Positions 31,235 to 43,710 are shown, numbered from the stretch's first letter. The stretch is 64,000 bases of DNA from Hyparrhenia diplandra (GCA_015847255.1 JADLZK010011556.1:1-64000); one strand, 5' to 3'. Notes: a model not told the origin generated them from the letters alone. Numbers and translations: made by a program.

Positions 31235-34140
31235 GGACGGCCGGTTCTCCATTACTTGTCCGCACGTACAGCGAGCGCTAAGTGATGAAGCCAATCCGCC
31301 GGCACGAAACGAACCCGCGGCCGAGAGAGAATTTTGCAAGCCCCGGCCGCGCCTCCGACCTCGTTCTCGATCGGTTTGGGAGCAGGGCAGCAGGCAGCGT
31401 CGTCGTCCGTGGCCCGTGGGGCGCCTTCGTCGGTGGATTTTCGGTCGGCCCGATCGACATGGTAAAACGAGGGGTACGAGCCTAGTGAAAACTGAGAGGG
31501 GACCGGCGTGGCGTTTGGCAAGAGAAGAGACCCATCCTGCTCCCCTGCTTGCTGGTTCCTAGACGAGACGATCAGCCAGGCGGCCGGCAGCGGGGGCTTG
31601 GCGCGGCCCGCACAGGCTGCCGCGAATGAATGCCAAGTTGTCCGCATTAGCGCGGGCGCGGCCGGCTTTTCGGCTCGCTCAGGAGTTCGTGACCCTGACA
31701 TGGTCAGTGTGCTTTTGGCACTAGGTAGGAGTAGCTGCGAATCTCTGTGCCCGGCCGGCACGGCACGGCCGAGCCGGCGACAACCACCTGTAGACTGCCG
31801 CCGGAGTCCGGTGGCGGAGCAGCGAGTCGCGACTTCGACAGCCCGCGCGGCGAGGCAACCCGAGGCGAGGCGCCGGCGACACGTCCATTAATGCTGACAC
31901 GGTCTTGAAAGGGTTCACGGGACGACGGCGCCTTTTGGCCGGCCGCAGCCGCACGCTCCACTCCAGATCGATCGCGTGCGCGCGCAAACTCCACGCGAAC
32001 CTCCAAATTGGCCAATGCGAGCTCAAGCGGCGGGTGGCCGCCGCCGCCGCCGTCCACGCGCGCCGCGTCATTATGGCCTATGTATGGGTTGCCGGTGGCG
32101 GCGCGGTGGCTACTCTGTCTGTACTCGTAGGTAGGAGTAGTAGCAATGGAGAAGGGGTGCTTTGGATTCACTTCCATTTATTATCGGGTCATCAACACAA
32201 ATCCCGATCCGCGCGATCATGTGACCCGCGCGAGCCGTTGAAGCTGCGCGTGACGCCGAGCTTCACACACCACACGCGTCCGAAAACGCCTTCATTGCCG
32301 TGTGCCCGTGTCGGCGTGTCCTTGTCCTGTTCATCATCACCTCTCTTGTTTAAATTTGCAAGAGGTACTGGGCCGTGCCATTCCTGCGTAAACCGGTCTA
32401 TTTTGATCGCTTATTATGCCTGACAAAGTCGATGCACAGTTACATTGGTCGTCGTAGGTCGTACTACTAATATGACTGTAGTTCTAAGTTTTTCTAGTTA
32501 CAGGCAGAGGCAGCGATCTTGCTGAATGCTGATCCATGATACAAGCAACTCTACAGTTTGCCAGGTTTGCAGAATGCTGATCGACGATTAGTCTATCTGC
32601 CGCCCCGACCCGAACGGCCCAACAGACAAATATCCCAACCTTCCCAGCATAAAACAAGAACGGCCCAATAGGAACAAAGGGCCGGGTGGCCTTGGCGGTT
32701 GTACTTGCAGCAGCAGAGCCTAGCCCATTGCACCCTCGGCTCGCGTGTCCTTTTTCACCCACTTTTCTGGCGCCAAACTCTCAACCGGCACAATTGGGAC
32801 ATACTTTCTAGGCGGCCCGCAAAGATTAGCTATTTAGCTAACAAATGTATATTAGCTAAGAAAAAATTATTAATAAAACTAAAATAAATAAATGCAATGT
32901 TTGGTTTATCTAAAAAAAAAAATGTATATTTGGAGGATTATGCCGGTAATTACAACTATGCAAAAGACATGTTCAAATAGCTATACATATTTTCACAAAA
33001 ATAAAAACACCTTATTTGTGGGTTGGCAAAAAAATCATCACATATTCCATAAATATAAGATTAATGTTCTAGCCCATACAAAAGCACATGTTCGTTCGAG
33101 GATTATTCAATGATTACAACAGAATACATGTTCCAGCCATGTCTAATAATATAAAATAATTTTTATTTTTTGCTCTCTCATATCCACATCACCTGCTTCT
33201 CACTAACATTGTGGTTTTTCTCCTGACAAACAAATTGACAAGCTTCCAATAATGCGGCAAAAGCTTTGCCAATTTAGCCCAAGGGGGTGTTCAGTTTTGG
33301 AGCTGGCACAAGGGACACATGGAAAAAAACAGGGGTACTACAAATCTGGAAGAAGCAAAAATAAAAATGCAGTTAGTTTACAGGTATATTTTGCTTTGCC
33401 AAACCATCGAAAAATCTTTTATCGTATTTTTGAAAAGCATTAAATGAATGTACCATTATTGATGGTCATAAAGGTAAATAAAAACTAATCTCTAAATTGC
33501 TAGCACCTTCTGCACAAAAAGGATTTTTTTTTAACAGATCTGAGCTCAACCAAAAGAGTTTGCAGATGAATCTTTTTAAGCCTAATTAGTCCATGGTTGG
33601 ACACTAATTAACAAATACATAATACATGGAGAAAACGAAAAGTGCTTCGAACAGCATCAGAGCCCAACCCAAAATATTTCACCAACTAAACACATTATTA
33701 GAGGAATAAAGAAAACAAAGAAAAAAATACAACGGTGACCAACGGTCCCATAGAGCTACTAAGCTACTACATGAGCCAATAATAGTGTTTCAGATCATCC
33801 ACATTATATATGCAAACGATCCTTGCTTGATAATGAACTTTGAGGAATGAACTCTCTTCGATCAAGCAACCAAAAACAGGACTATGCTTTTCTTCTTTTC
33901 TGCGAGGAAAAAAAACAGGACTATGCTTAATCGTTATGGCCTTTTGTTTTTCATATTGCAAGTTTGCAAACAACTACTCCAATACCTAGTTAATACTCAC
34001 TCGAATAAATAAATTTCTGATGTTTTTTAAGTCAATTTTTTAAGCTTTGACCACATTTATGTGTAAAACTATCAAGAGTTACGTATCATTAGATATACCA
34101 TAGAATTTATTTTCAAAATATGATCGTTTTATGATAGATA
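31235..34140. other. Intergenic region, GC-rich then AT-rich
   Basis: 31250-32430 is GC-rich with several overlapping open frames (for example 31508-31891 +, 31252-31761 -) that show no domain or conserved motif; I do not call them genes. 32480-33280 is AT-rich. 33283-33700 starts gggggtgttcagttttggag and ends near ccaactaaacacatt, resembling MITE-type ends, with uncertain borders. Confidence 0.3.
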
Positions 34141-34287
34141 CTCCCTCTGTCCCACTTTAGTAGTCGTTTTAGAAGGGGTAGGCGATATCGAGATTCACTT
34201 GGTATTGAATGCACCTGTACGCCTATTATGCCCACATTCAAGTAACTTTTTGCTGCTCAAGTATAGAGCTAGAAGGGACGGAGGGAG
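34141..34287. mobile_element. Short Stowaway-type MITE
   Basis: 147 bp, CTCCCTCTGTCCCACTTTAG at the left and GAAGGGACGGAGGGAG at the right, with TA on both flanks (34139-34140, 34288-34289). Confidence 0.8.
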
Positions 34288-34289
34288 TA

Positions 34290-34612
34290 TATTATTAATT
34301 TTTTTGTACAAAGTTAGTCAAACTTAGGAATTGATTTATTTTGTGCGGAGGGACTAATTAATTTATAAAATAAAACTAGTCTAAAATAACATATTTGTAA
34401 AAGAAAACTAGTCTAAGTGTTCTACACTAAAAACTAAACCAAAACCATTAGGTCATTCACAATGCAGATTCTACGTAGAGTCTAATACCTAGTTTAGTTC
34501 AAGGGCTTTTGATCCCTAGGACTAAAAAAATCCGTAAATCCAAACAGGTTGAGACTTTTTCTCTATTGGTCCCTAAAAAAATATCTTTTAGAGGGATTTT
34601 TCAAAAATAAAA
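34290..34612. other. AT-rich stretch with MITE fragments
   Basis: Contains ccctaggactaaaaaaatcc and ggtccctaaaaaaatatc in mirrored order, typical of a partial grass MITE. No gene. Confidence 0.35.
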
Positions 34613-35990
34613 CTAGCAAAAGTGCTTGGCGTTGCAACGGGTGATTAGCACATATATATCAGTATCACTGATTCAAACTTCAAGCACCCATAATTTTGTT
34701 TGATTTTGATGTTCGTCGTGGTTACTTGCATGACATTCTTGCGTGTATTTTTTTATTTCTACAATTTTTATCTAACTAACATGGGCTTAAAAAACTACTT
34801 TAATATAATCTAGTTTATTTAGAAATTGTCTACAAATCTTTATGTAATTAGTTAGCTTATGTTTTAACATCTTGTGTATGATTTTGTGTATGCCCAGCAA
34901 TTCCCTATATGGCTGGCGCATTAGTTAGGGGAGTGGGGATTGCCTGTCGTACTGTTCCATACAACAAGTCATATTCCCTCTTGCTTGTGGTTCATACGAA
35001 CTGACTGCACACCAAAGGTAGTGGCAGGTCATTGACAAGCGAGGCCCACAGGAAGAGTATGTCGCCCAGCCCTTGGGCATGTCGACGTGGCTGAGGGCCA
35101 TCCACTCAGCCTTGGATCCCATCGCGGCGCGCATCGCTCGTCCTCATCCAGTCGCACGAAAAGTGGCACAACTCGGCTTGGCAGATGCGAGCGGTGGAGC
35201 GGGGTGGCGGCGCACGGCGAGCTCCGGCATGGCCCGTGGTTGCGGCGAGCTGCAGTCAGCAATGGTGGTGTCAAGATCTCGACAGTGGCGCTTGGCGAGT
35301 GCGGCCTCGGTAGTGAGGCCTTGCGCGGCTAGCCACAGGCGGTGCTTGACAGTGGCTCCGGTTTCAAGGTGGCTACGAGTTCGGCCTTGGCTCCAAGCGA
35401 TGGTAGGCGAACATGGCTTTGGCGTTGCTTGGCCGCGCGATGGTCCTTGTGGCGCTCAACATAGTCGTGGCTCGGCGTCCTCGTCTCCCGGCTGGCGGGC
35501 GAGGTGCCCGGGATAACCTCTTGACGGTGGATGTCGAGCGGTGCATGCTCGTGTGGCAGCAGCCGGCCGTGCATTTCTTGGCCCCCTAGCGGCAGCTGGC
35601 GAGGTCGTGTTCATGGCGGCTCGAGAGGGGCCCGGGATTCCACCGCTGGTGATGGCGACAGCCGCGCTCAGTTGGATCTCGCTACATGGGGCGCGACAAT
35701 GTTTGTGTTCAATTTTTTTGCTACATGGTTGGTGGCTTCGATTTGTATGACGTCTGGATCTACAGTATATGTGATAGATTTCATCTGGCATTGTGCTCTA
35801 TCTATTATTCTCGATCGAAATCGTGATAGTCTTGGATTATTTTCTCTGATGGTCTCTCCTAGTCTTTTGTATTTGTTGTCAAATTTTGCGCGTAAAGCCG
35901 CTGATGTAGATAGGAAAAGGGTGAAAAAAAATTTGGGGACAAAAATTTTGGTGGACTGAAATTTTCTTGTTTTATTAATAGGTATAGATC
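34613..35990 (+). mobile_element. Insertion of the GCCCGTG..TAGGTATAGAT family, copy 3
   Basis: The 5' border is AGCAAAAGTGCTTGGCGTTG then CAACGGG; the 3' border is a purine-rich tract, ctgaaattttcttg and TTATTAATAGGTATAGAT (about 35973-35990). It is the clearest of the three copies. The GC-rich middle (35050-35680) has open frames without recognisable domains. Confidence 0.45.
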
Positions 35991-35994
35991 AGTA

Positions 35995-36460
35995 TGTGCA
36001 ACTGCCGAAAAAGAAACCACTCAGGCTCAATATTTATTTACACCTCTCATATTAGGACACAGTTGTAGTATCTATTCAAATACCTACACACACCTACACC
36101 ACACTCACACCATAGATATCAAGACTCATCCTTGGAGAGACTAGGGCTCCGTAGACATGCACACTACACCTACACCACACTCACACCATAGATATCAAGA
36201 CTCATCCTTGGAGAGACGGGGGCTCCATAGACATGTACACCACGAGTATATAACCATACCTACAACCATAAATAGATATCAAGATGCATGCTTGGAGAGA
36301 ACTAGGCTCCATAGACAATGAGCATGTTGTAGTCCCTTTGTGGCACATTGCGTTGAGAGGCTCCACATAAATATGGGGAAAACCGCAGTGAGGAAACTGG
36401 GTGGATCCTAGGGATCGACCCCACGTCGGCGAACCAATCGAGCTAGCGCTCATCCTGTGG
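35995..36460 (-). mobile_element. SINE-like repeat with internal triplication
   Basis: Minus strand starts near 36455 with atgagcgctagctcgattgg (A-box-like) and gtggggtcgatccc (B-box-like), as in tRNA-derived SINEs. The body holds three tandem units of about 75-85 bp (36092-36165, 36166-36240, 36241-36320), each with catagatatcaagactcat and cttggagaga plus ctccatagacat variants. Confidence 0.5.
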
Positions 36461-36490
36461 ACATTACAACATAGTAGACCATAAAAGGTC

Positions 36491-36812
36491 TCACAATAAG
36501 GTTGTGTTTAGATCCAAAATGGGTGGGTGTAAAGTGTCCTATCGGATATTCCGGCACATATTTAAGTATTAAATGTGGGCCAAATATAAAATAAATTATA
36601 GATTCTCTCGGTAAACTACAAGACAAATCCATTAAGCCTAATTAACCTATCATTAGAGAATGAGTTACTGTAGCAGTTTAGTGTCTAATCACGATCTAAT
36701 TAAGCTAATTGCATAATTAGTTTTAAATTTCATCTAGATTTAGTACTCCATTCATGTGCCGACATATTGTGACACTTTTTGATAGTTTGCATTTTGGAAT
36801 CTAAACAGGGCC
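36491..36812. mobile_element. MITE of the CCTGTTTAGATTCC type
   Basis: Ends AGGTTGTGTTTAGATCCAAA and TTTTGGAATCTAAACAGGGC are imperfect inverted repeats. The interior has tactgtagcagttta and catgtgccgacatat, typical of abundant grass MITEs that begin (G)GCCCTGTTTAGAT. It sits at the truncated end of cassette B. Confidence 0.65.
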
Positions 36813-36829
36813 TAATAAAAAGTGAAAAC

Positions 36830-37655
36830 TGGTTGCTTGTTCTCTTTGTCGGCTTGAGCTATCTCGTCAATGTTTGTTATATCACCCCTCGATGTGAGGT
36901 AAGCTACAAACGTGGTAAGCAACACACCATTAGCATTGGAATAATTGTCCACGTCCTATTCACCTTGGTTACCGGTAGCCATGATCACTATTCTTCGAAA
37001 CTGTTATAATACCAATAGGTGTCAATAATTGAAGCATTGACATAATCAATAGAAACATAACATCAAACAAGAACAAACTTTAAATTACAATAGACATCCT
37101 ACTTTCTCTCTACAAGACACTTTAGTCAACTGCACCATATACCAACTGAACAGCAAACAGTCTACTAAACTTTAAAATAAAGTTTTTGGAGCAATAACTA
37201 CCTATATGTGTGTATATACACATTGACATTTGTCTCGTTCCTTCTATTGATAACAATGTAAATGTTTGTCCACCTTCCACTAGGAAACACCGCCATATTG
37301 CATTAGTATAGTATAGTAGTTTGGCTCTTCGTGGTGAACAATGTAAGTTTTGTCCACCGTTAATTAGGAAACTCCATCACATTGTCCTTTTTTGCTGCAA
37401 ACAACAATAGTTGTTGACAATAATAATGCAAGCAATAGGTTCGCTTTAACTTGATGATATCATATTATGTTGTGATGACCGTCATCATGTACCTTGTAGG
37501 CGTCATCATATCATCCTTAGTTTTTGAGAATATCGACGGCTGTTCTATGAATCGTCTGTTCTACTCTTTATTGGCATAGAAACACTAAACTGGCATGTGA
37601 CGAGTCGTGGACCCGTGCCCGAAACATGAACTCAAAACCCAAGACATGTACGTAC
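36830..37655 (-). repeat. Cassette B: truncated third copy
   Basis: Aligns in reverse orientation with about 18830-19700 of cassette A and with 50200-50960 of cassette C. It carries the ORF start (ATG at 36982-36980, minus), which hits a TAG a few codons later, and an uninterrupted version of the site where cassette C has an LTR (gatgtgaggtaagctacaaa near 36890). Both cassette ends are missing. Confidence 0.65.
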
Positions 37656-38874
37656 TCCTATACCACAAACGCTCCCAGTCTCTGAGAAAATCACCTCCCG
37701 CCCCCAGATCGTGCTGCCCCCGCGTGTCCAGTCGAAGGCGAAGCGGGCGATGATGCTGCTCCTCCGCAGCTGCAGCAGACCGCGCGGGACGCGGAGCGCG
37801 GCCGGGAAGCGGTGGTCGAGCATGCGTCGTCGCGGCGGCGGGAGGCGACGGAAGGCGCTCGGTCGCGGCCGTGATGATCAGATGCGGCGAATCAACCGCG
37901 CGCGCGCCCGCTCCTTGCCACCGGATACAGATCGGCTAAGGCTTGGTTTGGTCCGGAAGGTGGAGAGGAGAGGACGCCGGAGCCGGGCAGCGGAGGACGG
38001 GCGCGAGGAGACGACAGACGACGACCGTGGCGAGGCTGAAGATTGATCCGAATCCGACTGACTGATGGCGATTGGCGAGGCAGCGACAACGTCGACTGCA
38101 CCTATTATTTATCCGATCCAGTGAATTCCCATTGACTGACAGTAACAAAGCTCCGCACTTCTGCACTCCCAAGAAATCGATAAATCAGGTGAAAATTTCT
38201 AATCGACTGCTATATACTCCGTCATTGATACAAAAATGTTTCGATAGAAATAATGACAGTGAAAGATTTTAGATTGAAACTTTTTACGTATTTCAATCAA
38301 CAAAAAGTCTGACAAAGTCTATTAGTTAATAGTAGCACTACTGCACATTATTGCATTAATAATAAAGAAGAAACGATGAATACAACCCTGACCCAATTCT
38401 GAACTCAGACTGTTGTGACTTTAAAAATGCAGCGTTCAAAAGAAGATCCTGAACCTACCGGCTTGTTGAGGTCTGGAGATTGCTGGAGAAGTGGAGAGGC
38501 AGTTAGCAGTGAAGTCAATTTAACAGTACTCGCTTCATTTTAAATTGTAAGTTATTCTAACCTTTTAAGATGGTTAAAATATTTTAAGTTTAACTAAATT
38601 TATATAATATATAATGTTTATGATACCAACCAAGTGCCACTGAATTATTCATTAATTATATTTTTATAGTGGGTCAAAAAACCAACCGGCGACCACTACT
38701 GCACCTTCTAAGTTTGTTAGCCTCGCACCTTTTCCCTCGCGCCCTCTGTTCTTATTGGGTCGCTATTGGTCCCCCTCTTTCTACGACACTGTTCTTCCCC
38801 CATTGACGCCAACCGATGCGGCCTTCCTCGTTGACTCATGACCAACCCGGCAGCTGCAGTGCGGTGGTGGCCAT
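37656..38874. other. Intergenic, GC-rich patch then AT-rich
   Basis: 37680-38050 is GC-rich with overlapping open frames (37711-38046 +, 37632-37823 -) lacking recognisable domains. 38100-38650 is AT-rich. 38520 has a partial Stowaway-like end (ctcgcttcattttaaattg). No gene called. Confidence 0.3.
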
Positions 38875-38879
38875 GCCCC

Positions 38880-40780
38880 TGGAAGGTCCTAAATGGCTAG
38901 AGAGGGGTGGGGTGTGAATAGCCTAATAAAATTTCTACAAAACACTAGAGCAACTTGTTAGACAATAACAAAGCGATAATAGCGGTTGCAGTAGCTCTAC
39001 TTGTCGGCAAGCCTCCTAATAACAATTCTAGCCAATTATGTCTCTATATCACTCAAAAGGCTATGTCTCTACTTCTCTACCTAGGTGATCAAGCTAGATT
39101 GTTCTAATCAAGTCTAAGTGGCTAAACAATCTAGACAAGTCTACAGATGCACAATATGTATATCAAAGTAAATCCAAGGTAGAGAGGAGGTTTTATACCA
39201 AAGTGTCGAGGCAAGTCAACCAATCACCGTAGGATGAATACCAATATGAACAATGAAGTCAATCACCAAAGGATGACAAGAGACAAGTGGAGACACAATG
39301 ATTTACCTCAAAGTTCACTTGAGCACCCTCAAGCTACATCTCCGTTGTGCCGACCTTCTCACGTGTGGGGCAAGGTGGAGCTCACTCCTAGCCAAGTACC
39401 TTTATGCTACTTGCACCCAAAGCAAATGAGAGGTACCCAAGACACGAGCTATGTATTACTTGAAATTTGTCGTCCCGACGAGGATGCACGGTCCTCTCAC
39501 AAATCAACCGGAGGTGGCGAAGAACAATCTCCTTCTCTTGCCAACGCCTCCATCAATCACCAAGCCGGCTAGGAGTGGTGCTCTCCAAGAGCAATAAGAA
39601 ATCCACCGGCTCACACGATCCCCAAGTGCCTCCAGATGCAAAGATCAAAGCAAAGTGCACTTGAATCACTTCAACTCACTAGAATGATGCTCACAAGCAA
39701 AGGGAGTGAGGAGGAGGGTGTTTGCTCAGCTCAAAGTGTGTTAGGATGTGTAAGAATGACCAAGAGAGCTCCCCATGGCTGGCCAAACCCATATATATAG
39801 GCATCCCATCGAAATAGAGCCGTTTACTTTTGAAATCATCAAAATGTGGCGCCGGACGGCGTCATTTTAAACCACCGAATGCGCCCGGCGCGCCGTGCGG
39901 CCGACCCACTTAGGCAGCACCGCGACACAACACCGCCGGACCCAGCGCCCGAGCGTGGCGTCCGGGGTGACCCCTCCACGACATGCTCTCGGGCTAGCGT
40001 CCGTAGCGCGCTGACGCGCCCAGCGGAGCGTTAAGGCGTTGTGCAAACCCGGAAGCGGGAACAAACCCCGTGTCTTGGCGGACGCCGGGGCTCATCGAGC
40101 CAGCGTCGGCGGGCGCTGACGCGCCCAGTGCGCCGGTCAGCCTCAACACTGCCGGGACGCGCCAGGGTATGCTTAGCGAGCGCGGTTCAAGCTTCAATCG
40201 CGGAAGTTAACGTTTTGCGTCGCCTCGACTTCAACATGCTACTCAACAAGTATACCAACTTGAGCACGAGTTAGCATGTTTTCACCACCACGATGCATCC
40301 GGCGCAATAGAAAATAGGCGTTTCATTTTTCTCAAAAGCGTCGAACACCACCACGTGTACATCACCATGTGCTCGTGTGTTAGCATTTTCACAAACAATT
40401 CCGAAGGTCGGGTTAGCTCTCTAGGTTAGAATGCATGCAAATGATTTTGAACCTAACGACACATGAGGATCGATGTGTACGATAGTTTTCCCCTCTTTAT
40501 AGTACGGCTTATCGATCCTAAATCACTCACACCCTCTATGATGTCTTGAGTGCAAAATCAAAATGGCCATATGGATATACCTTTGCCTTGAGCCCATTTT
40601 GATCCTCGAACCACTCTAAGTTGTGCACTTGATCATCATTTGGATCACCTCGACCCATCCACCACGACCACCATGCACCAACCTTGGCTTGACCAATCTC
40701 CAACTAAAACAAACACTTAGCATAGAGAGATTAGTCCTAATATGTCACTAATTAGCCAAAAACCAATCTAGAGATCTTCA
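38880..40780 (+). mobile_element. Solo LTR (1.9 kb) with perfect 5-bp target duplication
   Basis: Begins TGGAAGGTCC and ends GATCTTCA, flanked by GCCCC at 38875-38879 and 40781-40785. A TATA-like CCCATATATATAGGCATC at about 39788 on the plus strand gives the orientation. The start (gctagagaggggtggggtgt, then gaatagcc) is a familiar opening of grass LTRs. No interior or second LTR is present, so it probably arose by recombination between LTRs. Open frames inside (39234-39572) are LTR sequence, not genes. Confidence 0.8.
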
Positions 40781-40785
40781 GCCCC

Positions 40786-42347
40786 GACGACGCGGGTGGA
40801 GCTCATCCCCAAAGCGGGTAGCACGGCCTGCCCTCCCCGGCGCACCTCGCTGTGGCCTGCCCTCTGTGGCGTGGGGGCATATTTGGAGGCACCCCTCCCC
40901 GGCGTGGGTGCGGCCCCATCAGGCCCACCGCCGCGCATCTTCCCGGCGTTGTCCATCTTCCCGCCCTCTCCGTGGCGTGGCTCCGACTAAATGCGCAGCC
41001 GGTAACCCATCCTTGGCGGCACTACCCCCGCTCCTTTCTTTGGTTGGCCTCAAAGAAGATGAGCGAGGATGACGAACCAACCCCACACGTCGTTGACGGC
41101 TAAAAATGAATTTGATTGGTATGATTTAGGTAGTATTGTTGGAGTAAATAGACAAATATAGGTAGTGTAGAAATAGGTACCATCCCAAAAATATTTAGGG
41201 GGCGTGTTTTAAGTAGCATTGCTAGAGATGCTCTTATAGGTAAATTTACATTGTCCTATTACTATAGTTACAAAGATTTTTTCATTGTAATTTGTTGAAC
41301 ATAGTAAATACAATTTAGGTATTTCTTTGGAATGCAAACAAATATACCAAATTTTTAGAAAAATTTATAAATTATTTCTATGGAAGGCAGATATCATAGA
41401 AATATATCACAAATTCTTGAAATTTTAGAACAAAATGCAAATCTTAGATGGTCGAACAAAATGCGGCACATGGGCGAGTTTTGTCGAACTCGTCCTAGCT
41501 AGTTGCAAAGACACGAAGGGCTGCGAACGGATGGGGGTCTAGCATGGCGCGGTCGTCGGCTGCGCGGTGGTGGTGACGCCGGCGGAGGGAGCTAGGCTAG
41601 GGCGGATGGGGGAGATGGTGACAGAGGAAGTAGGTGGGGGCGGAGGGTAAGCGGCGCCGCGCCACGCCGGTGACAGCCCGCGACTGCGCTCGAGATGGTG
41701 CGCGACCATGCAAGGGACGCCGGACGAGGGACGTCGGTGATAGCCGCACCTACGCCAGGATGGCTGCGACCGTGCGGGGGACGCCCCGGCCGAGGGCGCC
41801 CGTGCCCTCTCCTAGGCATGGGAACTATCCGGCGGAGAAAGCAGGGAGCATGGGCCTGCGGCTTGTGACCGATGTGAAAGTCAATGGAGTGGGCGCCGGC
41901 TATTGGCCTGGTGGGCTGTTTTTTCTATTTTTTTGAGCAGATAGCTGATGGACTGTTCTTTCTATTTTTTTTATTAGATAGCCGGCTGTATTTTTTAAGG
42001 ATATGAGTTTGGACCGGACCGCCCGTGTGCCTTGGTGTTGGCCCAGGCACGGTTGTTGTCGGGCCGGGCTGAAAAATCGGGCTTTGTGCGGGCCGTACTT
42101 TTTGCTCAGTATTAGTGCGAATACGTACCGTTTTGGTCGACCATCATGAACTCATGATCTTACCCCTTTGTTTCATACACTGAATAGGTTGATTGTACGT
42201 CTAATAAGCCAACGTACCTTGGTTGATCGTCTAGACGGCTAGTACAATAGTGCCACAGTACTCTGTAATCTAGTCCCTAACCATTTCAGAACGACGAGAT
42301 TAATTAACACGTAGATAAGCCAAATAAATCACGGAGATTAGTTGAGC
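40786..42347. other. Intergenic region downstream of OVATE gene 2
   Basis: GC-rich at 40790-41090 and 41520-41900, AT-rich between. No recognisable protein. The part just above 42347 is the presumed 3' UTR of the minus-strand OVATE gene. Confidence 0.35.
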
Positions 42348-43202
42348 TCAATCATCGAAACATGATACGGTGAGCACTCCAGTTGGTTTGCCCTTCTCCG
42401 CCACATCCAACTCTCCCGCCGCGAACGTGCAGGATGAGGCCTGAGCAGCGCACGCCTCGCGAGCCGGGTCGGCTATGGCGACGACGACGTCGATGAACGC
42501 GGCAACGATGGCGCAGTGCGTGTCCCCGTCGTTAGCTCGCAGGTACCAGCCCAGCATCTCCTCCAGCCAGCCCCAGTCGCCGATCCCGTGCGCGGCCACC
42601 ATCTCCTCCATGGACGCCCGGAAGTCGGCGTACGGGTCTGCCGACTCGAACGCGACCGCCACGGCACCGCCGAACGCCTCCTCCGCCTCGTCGTGTTTGG
42701 CGCCCGCGCAGGCTGCGGCGACCGATTTCTCTTCGAGGATGGAGTTAGTCGCCGACGCACCTGGGTCGAAGAGGAGACGGTCGGAGCGGATTGCCCGCAC
42801 GACGGCGTCGTCGCACACCGCCGCCGCCGACGCCTCGGACGCCGTGGAGAGGCTGTCAGAGCAGTAGTCCTGCCGCGCGGAGGAGGCCGTGAAGGAGGAC
42901 TCGGCGGAGTCGAGGACGACGGAGGCGATGGTCCTGGCACCGGCCGCCTGCGAAGTAGCGGTGGTGCGGGTGGACTGCGCTCTTGGGTTCTTGCTGGACG
43001 GCCATGGCCATGCAGCCGGGCCGGCGGTCGTAGCAGTAGGCGGTGGTGGTAGGGAAGTGTCCCTTGCCTTGCCATGGAAGAGGGAGCTTAGGGCCAGCCT
43101 TCTGGTCACCATGGCCGCACTGCTCGAGGTTAACCGTGAACCTGAGGAATAGCAGTAGGAGGAGGAAAGGTTGGTGCGTGGCTTGAAAACCTTGTGCGAC
43201 AT
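42348..43202 (-). CDS. OVATE family protein (transcriptional repressor), intact
   Basis: 284-residue single exon, start at 43202 (GCCATGTCGC, good context). The N-terminal region is Ser/Arg/Ala-rich with basic patches (MVTRRLALSSLFHGKARD), followed by Ser-rich and Ala-rich linkers. The OVATE domain lies at about residues 180-243: AVAVAFESADPYADFRASME, MVAAHGIGDWGWLEEMLGWY and IVAAFIDVVVAIADP. An extra C-terminal tail ends SCFDD. OVATE proteins are plant repressors of growth genes that bind TALE homeodomain and TONNEAU-type proteins; this short-domain version with tail is like the Arabidopsis OFP12/16 group. It points towards the other OVATE gene 13 kb away. Upstream on the minus strand is CCTTTAAAACC (about 43222-43232), a weak TATA candidate. 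No frame problems. Confidence 0.92.
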   Translation of the reverse strand: MSHKVFKPRTNLSSSYCYSSGSRLTSSSAAMVTRRLALSSLFHGKARDTSLPPPPTATTAGPAAWPWPSSKNPRAQSTRTTATSQAAGARTIASVVLDSAESSFTASSARQDYCSDSLSTASEASAAAVCDDAVVRAIRSDRLLFDPGASATNSILEEKSVAAACAGAKHDEAEEAFGGAVAVAFESADPYADFRASMEEMVAAHGIGDWGWLEEMLGWYLRANDGDTHCAIVAAFIDVVVAIADPAREACAAQASSCTFAAGELDVAEKGKPTGVLTVSCFDD

Positions 43203-43417
43203 GGCGGACCGCTGTGGCGCTTGGTTTTAAAGGAGTTTGCGAGGGAAAAGGAGAGCAGAAAACGAGCGGGCTCCTCTGCACGCACGGTTCGGGCGGGCTG
43301 TTCGGCCTCCCGAATTCGCATCACAGCGCCATCCTGTACACAGACGATCGGGACTACAGGACGCTGAAAAGACCCACACATGTGCATGCAAGTCGCAACA
43401 CAGGCAGGGGAGGACAA

Positions 43418-43710
43418 TGGGTGTGTCTAGCACCCAAAATTTGGTGCAAAATTTTGGATGGATGTGGCGTGTAAATGTAATGTATGCAAGACGCGTTTCG
43501 TTTGTTAGTGGTAAATATTATCCTACCATGGCGTAGACTAGCTCAAAAGAATCGTCTCATGATATACATCTAAACTGTATAATTAGTTTAATTTTTTTTT
43601 ACATATATTTCGTCTTTCCATACACGTGTTCCGGCCAACGGATGTGATGGAGAATCTTCTTTTTGCATAGTAGAATTTGGGAGGAATTTGGGGTGCTAAA
43701 CACACCCATG
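43418..43710. mobile_element. GTGTGTTTAG-type MITE upstream of OVATE gene 2
   Basis: Begins GGGTGTGTCTAGCACCCAAA and ends TTTGGGGTGCTAAACACACC(C), imperfect inverted repeats, with interior gtttgttagtggtaaatatt and atacatctaaactgtataat. Matches the dimer at 29748-30140 and the reversed fragment at 47528-47710. Confidence 0.7.

Noticed and set aside
36092..36320. Regular repeats suggesting a CRISPR-like or satellite array
   Set aside because: Only three degenerate units with no unique spacers, inside a SINE-like repeat in a plant genome.
39234..39572. 112-codon open frame
   Set aside because: Lies wholly inside the solo LTR 38880-40780, where LTR sequence is expected to be non-coding.
42473..43075. 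200-codon frame overlapping OVATE gene 2
   Set aside because: Arg/Pro-rich shadow of the intact 284-codon OVATE frame on the same strand.
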